A stretch of DNA of 64,000 nucleotides. It comes from UMGS1532 sp045542355. GTDB lineage: Bacteria; Bacillota; Clostridia; Oscillospirales; Acutalibacteraceae. The position numbers and the translations under genes were made by a program. How positions within the stretch are numbered: position 1 is the first letter of the stretch; each line of letters starts with the position of its first letter. The stretch lies in the NCBI GenBank assembly GCA_045542355.1, contig JAZQKX010000013.1:1-64000 (forward strand). The letters run 5' to 3'. The notes under the pieces were generated by a model. That model did not search any database. It was not told where the DNA came from and saw only the letters and a program-made list of their open reading frames with translations. Positions 57,907 to 64,000 of this stretch are shown here, in pieces.

Positions 57907-58764
57907 ATGTCTTTTTCTTGGGAAGTTAAAACCGAAATATGTAAGGTAAAGCCAACCGATTGCTGTGTGTATGCTGAATTATATGGCATACTGCTTTTCA
58001 GTCGGAGTTTTTCTAATGCCGATATTTTTTATTCTTCCGACAGACAGGATATTGCTGATAGGTGCGCTTCCCTTATTTCTTCAGTATACAAATTCAAACC
58101 AACTCACACCCAAGACAAGGGTAATCATAGTCTTAAAGCAGATATCATTAATGTGGGTAAGCTATATGCTGATTTTATAACTGTAGAATACATAACAGAT
58201 GTTTTTGGATGTGACACCTGCTTTTCTTCATTTCTAAGAGGCGCTTTTTTGTCATCTGGCACTGTAACAGACCCCAATAAAGATTTTCATTTAGAATTAA
58301 AAACCCTTAATGAAGCTGTTGCATTATCAACCCACGCGCTTCTTGTTACTCAGGGATTCAAAGCGCACATTTCAAAGCGTGGGAAATATCATATTGTGTA
58401 TTTTAAGGGCAACGAAAATATTTCGGATTTTCTTGCGTTGATTGGGGCCTCAAAAAAGGCACTGGAAGTTATTGATGCGGGTATGATTAAGGAAATGAGA
58501 AATCGGGTTAACAGAGCAAAAAACTGTGAAACTGCTAATATTGGAAAAACTGTTAATGCAATGATAAAACAGGTAAAAGCTATAAATATACTTAATTCCA
58601 GCGGTAGGTTAAACAACCTATCTGAGGAGTTGCAGTATGCCGCAAAGCTTCGTCTCGACAATCCTGATATGTCTTTATCCGACCTTTCTAAGCTGTGCGG
58701 AATTTCGCGTTCTGGACTTAACCACAGACTCAATAGGCTAATTGAATTAGCCGACGATAAATAA
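57907..58764 (+). CDS. whiA: WhiA DNA-binding regulator
   Basis: This protein with a LAGLIDADG homing-endonuclease-like N-terminal domain and C-terminal helix-turn-helix is needed for sporulation in Streptomyces and for chromosome segregation and division in Bacillus. The 285-residue protein starts MSFSWEVKTEICKVKP, has CDTCFSSFLRGAFLSSGTVTDPNK near residue 107, and ends with the HTH DNPDMSLSDLSKLCGISRSGLNHRLNRL near residue 251. ATG 57907 follows GGTGAT. It is 12 bases before dnaE. Confidence 0.94.
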   Translation: MSFSWEVKTEICKVKPTDCCVYAELYGILLFSRSFSNADIFYSSDRQDIADRCASLISSVYKFKPTHTQDKGNHSLKADIINVGKLYADFITVEYITDVFGCDTCFSSFLRGAFLSSGTVTDPNKDFHLELKTLNEAVALSTHALLVTQGFKAHISKRGKYHIVYFKGNENISDFLALIGASKKALEVIDAGMIKEMRNRVNRAKNCETANIGKTVNAMIKQVKAINILNSSGRLNNLSEELQYAAKLRLDNPDMSLSDLSKLCGISRSGLNHRLNRLIELADDK

Positions 58765-58776
58765 GAGGTGACGTAT

Positions 58777-61700
58777 ATGTCGTTTGTACATCTTCATGTT
58801 CATACAGAATACAGCTTATTAGACGGTGCCTGCCGTATTAATGAGCTTATTAATTCTGCAAAAGAAGATGGACAAAAGGCTATTGCGATAACAGACCACG
58901 GTGTCATGTATGGCGCTGTGGATTTTTTTAAAGCAGCTAAAAATGCTGGTATTAAACCAATAATTGGCTGTGAGGTATATGTAGCTCCAAGAAGTCGTTT
59001 CGACAAGGACAAGCTATTGGACTCACGATACAATCATCTTATTTTACTTTGTAAGGACGAAATAGGATATAAAAACTTAATTTATTTAGTGTCAAAAGCT
59101 TTTACCGAAGGTTTTTATTCTAAACCACGAATAGATAAAGTACTGTTGAGTGAACACAGCGAGGGTCTCATTGCGCTTTCTGCCTGTCTTGCCGGCGAAA
59201 TACCATCTAAGATTTTACAAAATAATTTCGATGGCGCAAAAGCAGCTGCGCTTGAATATAATAAAATATTCGGTGATGGTAACTATTATCTTGAATTGCA
59301 GAATCACGGCTACACCGAAGAAGCGACTGTAAATAACAAGCTTATACAGATATCCCATGAGACAGGCATCCCGTTGGTTTGTACAAACGATGTACATTAT
59401 GTAAAGAAGACTGATCACGAAATGCAGAATGTACTGCTATGCATAGGCACCAACCATACTGTTAATGAGGAAAACCCCCTTTCTTTCGACACTCAGGAAT
59501 TCTATTTAAAAACTCAAAATGAAATGTCGGAGCTATTTTCTTCTGTTCCTGAGGCAGTAGAAAATTCATCTAAAATTGCTAACAAATGTAATTTTGAATT
59601 TGAATTTGGAAATGTTAAGCTTCCTTATTTCGACCTTGGAAACAGGGTACACAGCGATGTTTTACGCGAAGATTGTTATAATGGACTCCGTAATTTAATT
59701 GGAGAAAACCCTCCTAAAGAATATGTCGACAGATTGGAATATGAGCTTGATATAATCAATAAAATGGGGTATACAGATTACTTTTTGATTGTAGCTGATT
59801 TCGTTAATTTTGCTAAGAAGAAAGCTATTCCTGTTGGTCCCGGAAGAGGCTCGGGTGCGGGAAGCCTTGCGGCATATTGTATGGGTATAACCGGGATTGA
59901 CCCAATTAAACTTAATCTCTTATTCGAGCGTTTTCTTAACCCAGAACGTGTATCAATGCCCGACTTTGATGTAGATTTTTGCTATATAAGACGACAAGAG
60001 GTTATAGATTACGTTATAGAAAAGTATGGTGAAGATCATGTTTCTCAGATTGCAACATTTGGTACATTAAAGGCTAAAGCTGCAGTTAGAGATGTGGGCA
60101 GGGTATATGGTATTTCATACGCTGTATGCGATAGTGTAGCCAAATTAATTCCAAACCGTTTGGGTGCTAATATTAAAGAAGCTTTGGAAGAATCTAAAGA
60201 GTTGAAACAGAAATACAACACCGACGCTGATGTGAAACGTATAATCGATATGGCTGAGCGTATTGAAGGTATGCCCAGACATATGTCTACCCATGCGGCG
60301 GGGGTTGTAATTACCGATAAACCGGTGTCTGATTATGTGCCTTTAGCTGTCAGCGATAATGTAGTTGTTTCTCAATATCCTATGAATAATTTGGATTTGT
60401 TGGGATTATTAAAAATGGATTTTCTCGGTCTTCGAAATCTTACAGTTATTGATGATACTGTGAAGCTTATAGGTAATGGATTTAAAGTTTCAGATATTCC
60501 GTTAAATGACCCTAAGACCATGCAGATGATGGCATCTGGCGATACAACAGGTGTGTTCCAGTATGAATCCGCAGGTATGAGGACTGTTTTAAAAAGCCTG
60601 AAACCTGAAAATATGGAAGACTTAATAGCTGTTATTTCTCTTTATCGTCCCGGTCCGCGTCAATATATACCGAAATACGTACACTTCAGACATAATAAAG
60701 ATAAAATCGTTTATGACACCCCTCTCTTAAAACCTATACTTGAAGTCACCTACGGATGTATTGTATATCAAGAACAGGTTATGCAGATTTTCAGACAGGT
60801 TGCTGGTTATTCCTTTGGCAGAGCCGATATTGTTCGTCGTGCTATGTCAAAGAAAAAGCACGATGTTCTTGAACGAGAAAGAAATGTTTTCCTTTATGGT
60901 GAAAAGGATGAGGTTGGCGGTGTTATAATCGAGGGTGCTGTTAACAGGGGAGTACCCGAGAAAATTGCTGTTAAGCTTTTCGAAGAAATTACAGCCTTTT
61001 CGTCATATGCATTTAATAAATCTCACGCGGCGGCATACGCATATGTTGCATATCAGACTGCATATTTAAAATGCCATTATCCAAAAGAATACATGTCTTC
61101 TTTACTAACAAGCGTTCTTGATTTTTCGGGCAAGGTTTCTGAATATTTAAAAGAATGCGAGAACATGAATTTAAATATCCTGCCTCCTTCTATTAATCAT
61201 AGTTATGGAGAGTTTACGTGCGACAATGGCGGAGTTCGCTTTGGACTTCTTGCAATTAAAAATCTTGGTAGGAACAACATTAACGCTATTGTTAATATTC
61301 GCGAGAGCGAAGGTGGTTTCAAAAATGTTTATGACTTCTGCATGAAAATCGGCAAATCTCCCATTAATCGTAGGGGAGTAGAGGCCTTGATAAAATGCGG
61401 AGCTATGGATTGTATTGGTCTGACAAGACGAGCCCTAATGCTCTCCCTGGATAAAATATATAATTTCATCGAGACTGAGCGTCGCTCTATGGGTGGAGGA
61501 CAAATCTCGCTGTTTGATAATGAACAACGTTTGAGCGGTGTTGAAAACACTTTTTCCAATGTTGAGGAATTCTCATTAGATGAACTTCTTGCCTTTGAAA
61601 AAGAGGTTACTGATTTCTACATTTCCGGTCACCCAGTGCAGCATTTTGCTCATTTTAGTGATATAATCGGTGCAAAAAATATTTCCGATTTGCTAATTGC

Positions 61701-62235
61701 AGAAGACGCTGAAACTATAAAGGACGGAGAAAACGTTGTTATATTGGGATTGATTTCCGCTTATAAACAGCGAAAAACTAAGCAAAATAAGATAATAGCA
61801 AATATAACTATTGAGGATATGACCGGCTCTATCGGATTAGTTGCTTTTGAATCAGTTATTAATAATTCTTATAATATATTGAAAACAGGAAATGTAGTTG
61901 TAGTTAACGGTAAAATCAGCTTTAAGGAAGATGAGGATCCAGAGATACTTTGCAACAAAATTGAGCTATTTAATAAGGAAGATTATATCGAAGAAATTCA
62001 TGAAGATAATCCTACAAAGGTCATTGAAGTAAAATCTATTTCTATTACGATTACTAACGAAAACAAAAGCAATTCAGATAAATTGAGGTTGATTTGCGAT
62101 CTGTTCCAGGGTGATATTCCTTTAAGATCTAAAAATGAAAACCAACTAATTCTTGGCAAAATTACACTAACTGAAAACCTATTAACACTATTAATTCAAT
62201 ATTTTGGAGAAAATTGCATTATTATTGAAAAATAA
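58777..62235 (+). CDS. dnaE: DNA polymerase III alpha subunit, DnaE
   Basis: This replicative or lagging-strand/repair DNA polymerase of family C has 1152 residues. The N-terminal PHP domain starts FVHLHVHTEYSLLDG. The palm has PVGPGRGSGAGSLAAYC near residue 350 and the catalytic Asp pair in MPDFDVDFCYIRR near residue 390. The thumb/fingers and HhH regions follow, and the C-terminus has an OB fold (GENVVILGLISAYKQRKTKQNK near residue 990). The frame opens at GTG 58768, but AAGAGGTG there is the site for ATG 58777. As in other Clostridia it is likely the second family C polymerase beside PolC; PolC is not in view. Confidence 0.96.
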   Translation: MSFVHLHVHTEYSLLDGACRINELINSAKEDGQKAIAITDHGVMYGAVDFFKAAKNAGIKPIIGCEVYVAPRSRFDKDKLLDSRYNHLILLCKDEIGYKNLIYLVSKAFTEGFYSKPRIDKVLLSEHSEGLIALSACLAGEIPSKILQNNFDGAKAAALEYNKIFGDGNYYLELQNHGYTEEATVNNKLIQISHETGIPLVCTNDVHYVKKTDHEMQNVLLCIGTNHTVNEENPLSFDTQEFYLKTQNEMSELFSSVPEAVENSSKIANKCNFEFEFGNVKLPYFDLGNRVHSDVLREDCYNGLRNLIGENPPKEYVDRLEYELDIINKMGYTDYFLIVADFVNFAKKKAIPVGPGRGSGAGSLAAYCMGITGIDPIKLNLLFERFLNPERVSMPDFDVDFCYIRRQEVIDYVIEKYGEDHVSQIATFGTLKAKAAVRDVGRVYGISYAVCDSVAKLIPNRLGANIKEALEESKELKQKYNTDADVKRIIDMAERIEGMPRHMSTHAAGVVITDKPVSDYVPLAVSDNVVVSQYPMNNLDLLGLLKMDFLGLRNLTVIDDTVKLIGNGFKVSDIPLNDPKTMQMMASGDTTGVFQYESAGMRTVLKSLKPENMEDLIAVISLYRPGPRQYIPKYVHFRHNKDKIVYDTPLLKPILEVTYGCIVYQEQVMQIFRQVAGYSFGRADIVRRAMSKKKHDVLERERNVFLYGEKDEVGGVIIEGAVNRGVPEKIAVKLFEEITAFSSYAFNKSHAAAYAYVAYQTAYLKCHYPKEYMSSLLTSVLDFSGKVSEYLKECENMNLNILPPSINHSYGEFTCDNGGVRFGLLAIKNLGRNNINAIVNIRESEGGFKNVYDFCMKIGKSPINRRGVEALIKCGAMDCIGLTRRALMLSLDKIYNFIETERRSMGGGQISLFDNEQRLSGVENTFSNVEEFSLDELLAFEKEVTDFYISGHPVQHFAHFSDIIGAKNISDLLIAEDAETIKDGENVVILGLISAYKQRKTKQNKIIANITIEDMTGSIGLVAFESVINNSYNILKTGNVVVVNGKISFKEDEDPEILCNKIELFNKEDYIEEIHEDNPTKVIEVKSISITITNENKSNSDKLRLICDLFQGDIPLRSKNENQLILGKITLTENLLTLLIQYFGENCIIIEK

Positions 62236-62246
62236 TCTAAATTCTA

Positions 62247-62275
62247 TTGACTTTTCCGTTTTTATTTTATATTAT
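62247..62275 (+). promoter_or_regulatory. promoter of pfkA
   Basis: TTGACT at 62247-62252 and TATTAT at 62270-62275 are 17 bases apart, about 35 bases before the ATG at 62311. Confidence 0.7.
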
Positions 62276-62310
62276 TATAATGTTATATTTTAAGGTATTA
62301 GGTGATAAAT

Positions 62311-63303
62311 ATGGATAGTAAAATCAAAACCATTGGTGTTCTCACAAGCGGCGGTGACGCCCCTGGAATGAATGCTGCTGTACGCGCAGTTGTTAGGACC
62401 GCTCTAAAAAGAGGAATCGACGTTTACGGAATAAATTGTGGATATAATGGTCTAATCGAGGGCGATTTGTTTAAAATGGATATTCGCTCTGTTTCCAATA
62501 TCATTCAAAACGGTGGAACTATTCTCAGCACAGCAAGAAGCGCTAAGTTTAAAACAGAAGAGGGAATGTTAGAGGCAGTTGATACCTGTAAAAAGTATGG
62601 TATTGAGGGTATTGTTGTTATAGGCGGCGATGGTTCTTATAGAGGAGCAAAGGATTTATCTCTCCACGGTATTCCTTGTGTTGGCATTCCCGGTACTATT
62701 GACAACGATATTGCTTCTACCGACGAAACAATTGGATTCGATACCGCTATGAATACCGCTATGATAATGATTGATAGATTACGAGATACCTCACAGTCAC
62801 ACAATAGATGCTTTGTTATTGAGGTTATGGGCAGACATTGTGGGGATATCGCATTAAGGACGGGTGTAGCCGTAGGAGCTACAGCTGTTTTAGTTCCCGA
62901 AGTTCCTTTTGACTTTGAACGTCAGGTAGTCGATAAAATCAAGGAAGGTATTTCATTTGGTAAAAAGCATTTTATAATTGTTGTAGCTGAGGGTGTTACA
63001 GAGTCTAATGTTGTTGGCGATATTAACGACATTGCCAATCGTATCAAAGAGACAACCGGAATTGCATCTAAAGCCACTGTTTTAGGTCATGTTCAACGTG
63101 GCGGCAGTCCTACACTTCGCGACAGAACACTTGCAAGTAATATGGGAAATTATGCTGTTGATTTATTATGCAAAGGAATTGGAAACAGGGTTGTTTCTAT
63201 AAGAAATAATGTCATAGTTGATGATGACATTGTTGAGGCTCTTAATATGAAAAATAATTTTGACAAGCGCTTATATGATGTTAGCTATGAAATTTCTTTC
63301 TAA
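62311..63303 (+). CDS. pfkA: 6-phosphofructokinase (ATP-dependent)
   Basis: The enzyme phosphorylates fructose-6-phosphate, the committed step of glycolysis. The 330-residue protein is the short bacterial form. It has IGVLTSGGDAPGMNAAVRAVV at the start, VVIGGDGSYRGA near residue 101 (Gly after GGD indicates ATP rather than pyrophosphate use), GIPGTIDNDIASTD near residue 124 with the catalytic Asp, and EVMGRHCGDIAL near residue 170. The ATG at 62311 follows TTAGGTGA. It follows dnaE as in many Clostridia, with its own promoter and terminator. Confidence 0.95.
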   Translation: MDSKIKTIGVLTSGGDAPGMNAAVRAVVRTALKRGIDVYGINCGYNGLIEGDLFKMDIRSVSNIIQNGGTILSTARSAKFKTEEGMLEAVDTCKKYGIEGIVVIGGDGSYRGAKDLSLHGIPCVGIPGTIDNDIASTDETIGFDTAMNTAMIMIDRLRDTSQSHNRCFVIEVMGRHCGDIALRTGVAVGATAVLVPEVPFDFERQVVDKIKEGISFGKKHFIIVVAEGVTESNVVGDINDIANRIKETTGIASKATVLGHVQRGGSPTLRDRTLASNMGNYAVDLLCKGIGNRVVSIRNNVIVDDDIVEALNMKNNFDKRLYDVSYEISF

Positions 63304-63312
63304 GTAAATTCG

Positions 63313-63340
63313 AGCAACCCAAATTTTTTTGGGTTGCTTT
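63313..63340 (+). terminator. terminator of pfkA
   Basis: AGCAACCCAAA (63313-63323) pairs perfectly with TTTGGGTTGCT (63328-63338), followed by TT. The T-rich loop is short. Confidence 0.85.
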
Positions 63341-63362
63341 AGTTATATGAAAGGAGTTTACA

Positions 63363-64000
63363 ATGGGTATTGCGATAATAACAGGCGCATCCTCAGGTTT
63401 AGGTAAAGAGTTTGCACTTCAACTTAAATCAAAGGGTTTGGCCGACGAATTCTGGCTTATAGCAAGAAGAGAAGACAGACTAAAGGATTTAGCTAATACA
63501 TTAAATTGCCGTTGCAAAATCATAGTTCTTGATTTATCGAAAGAATCATCATATAGAAAATATAAAGAGCTTTTATGCGAGAACAGTCCGTGCATTAAAT
63601 ATTTAGTGAATGCCGCTGGATACGGTAAATATGGCGATTATAAATTAGTTGATACAGAACTTGCTCTTAACATAATTGATCTTAATATTAAGTCACTCGT
63701 ATATATTACTCAAGAGACTTTGCCATATATGAGTGAGGGGTCTCATATTATTCAGCTTGGCTCTGCTTCCACTTATCACCCCTTGCCCAATTTAAACGTT
63801 TATGCTTCCAGCAAGGCGTTTGTAAAGCATTATTCACGTGCACTTTCTAGGGAGCTTAAGAATAGGGGAATTGGAGTAACAACTGTATGCCCCGGTTGGG
63901 TTAAAACGGAATTTTTTGCAAGAGCGGAAATTAACGATACCGCTCCGGACTCCTTTGCAAAACCTATGGTGACTGCGGGAAAAGTAGTGAGCAAGGCTTT
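63363..64000 (+). CDS. short-chain dehydrogenase/reductase (cut by window end)
   Basis: The gene runs off the right edge; 212 complete codons are visible. It starts at ATG 63363 behind AAAGGAG with MGIAIITGASSGLGKEFALQL, the Rossmann TGxxxGxG motif of classical SDR enzymes. An NAAG motif (VNAAGYGKYG) is near residue 80. The catalytic Ser lies in LGSASTYHP near residue 133 and the Tyr-Lys pair in YASSKAFVKHY near residue 146, then the CPGWVKTEFF segment. The substrate is unknown. It lies beyond the pfkA terminator, so it is a separate unit. Confidence 0.9.
   Translation, partial: MGIAIITGASSGLGKEFALQLKSKGLADEFWLIARREDRLKDLANTLNCRCKIIVLDLSKESSYRKYKELLCENSPCIKYLVNAAGYGKYGDYKLVDTELALNIIDLNIKSLVYITQETLPYMSEGSHIIQLGSASTYHPLPNLNVYASSKAFVKHYSRALSRELKNRGIGVTTVCPGWVKTEFFARAEINDTAPDSFAKPMVTAGKVVSKA

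Overview
The window is a gene-dense, low-to-moderate GC stretch of chromosome from a Gram-positive Firmicute, most likely class Clostridia and plausibly the Oscillospirales (Oscillospiraceae-like gut bacteria). Evidence for this: strong AGGAGG-type ribosome binding sites, frequent TTG and GTG starts, consensus sigma-A promoters often with an extended -10 (TGnTATAAT), the HPr/HPr kinase pair, WhiA, YlxM, RbgA, an SpoVB/MurJ-type flippase, a GlpP antiterminator, type III glutamine synthetase, and the gene orders tig-clpP-clpX, ylxM-ffh-rpsP-khpA-rimM-trmD and lepB-rbgA-rnhB-yraN. I see no prophage, insertion sequence, CRISPR array or defence island. Species-level assignment is inference.

Layout. 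1-2.1 kb: short palindromes, a phosphopantetheinyl transferase, an unrecognised protein, rubredoxin and dUTPase. 2.2-9.3 kb: a purine salvage/nucleoside uptake operon (xpt, BMP-family lipoprotein, ABC ATPase, two permeases) followed by a FAD-dependent dehydrogenase. 9.4-11.5 kb: two adjacent COG0523/CobW GTPases, the first with a very His/Cys-rich metal-binding insert, the second fused to a C-terminal domain resembling YcgQ/TIGR03943. 11.5-13.5 kb: htpG behind a sigma-A promoter with a near-perfect CIRCE operator. 13.5-15.1 kb: trmO, tRNA-Arg(TCT) and a 700-bp non-coding tract with palindromic repeats that appear to split a copy of the tRNA terminator. 15.1-19.7 kb: a nucleotidyltransferase, typA, a DnaQ-like exonuclease and a radical SAM enzyme. 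19.8-25.1 kb: guaB, glpP, then a glycerol-3-phosphate oxidation operon behind a terminator that GlpP probably controls.

25.2-41.1 kb is housekeeping: rplS with a candidate L19 leader, lepB-rbgA-rnhB-yraN and a metallophosphatase; tig (with an unusual Lys/Ala/Thr-rich tail)-clpP-clpX; convergent glnN; ylxM-ffh-rpsP-khpA-rimM-trmD; ptsH and tRNA-Pro(GGG); a small zinc-ribbon protein; a flippase. 41.1-50.9 kb: malic enzyme, a MazF-type toxin with no visible antitoxin, pcrA, a YbaK-like deacylase, a glycosyltransferase, a DMT transporter, and murI-(YwiB-like)-argS. 51.0-53.9 kb, minus strand: a PAP2 phosphatase, two small membrane proteins and ychF. 54.1-64 kb: hprK-glk-murB-rapZ-whiA-dnaE, pfkA and a short-chain dehydrogenase cut by the window end. 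HPr, HPr kinase, glucokinase, PfkA, RapZ and malic enzyme together cover sugar-responsive carbon control and central metabolism.

Most of the window is conserved housekeeping. The best candidates for something less described are the paired metal GTPases, the tailed trigger factor, the HrcA-type control of htpG, and the interrupted-terminator repeat tract. All names come from reading motifs; no database search was run.
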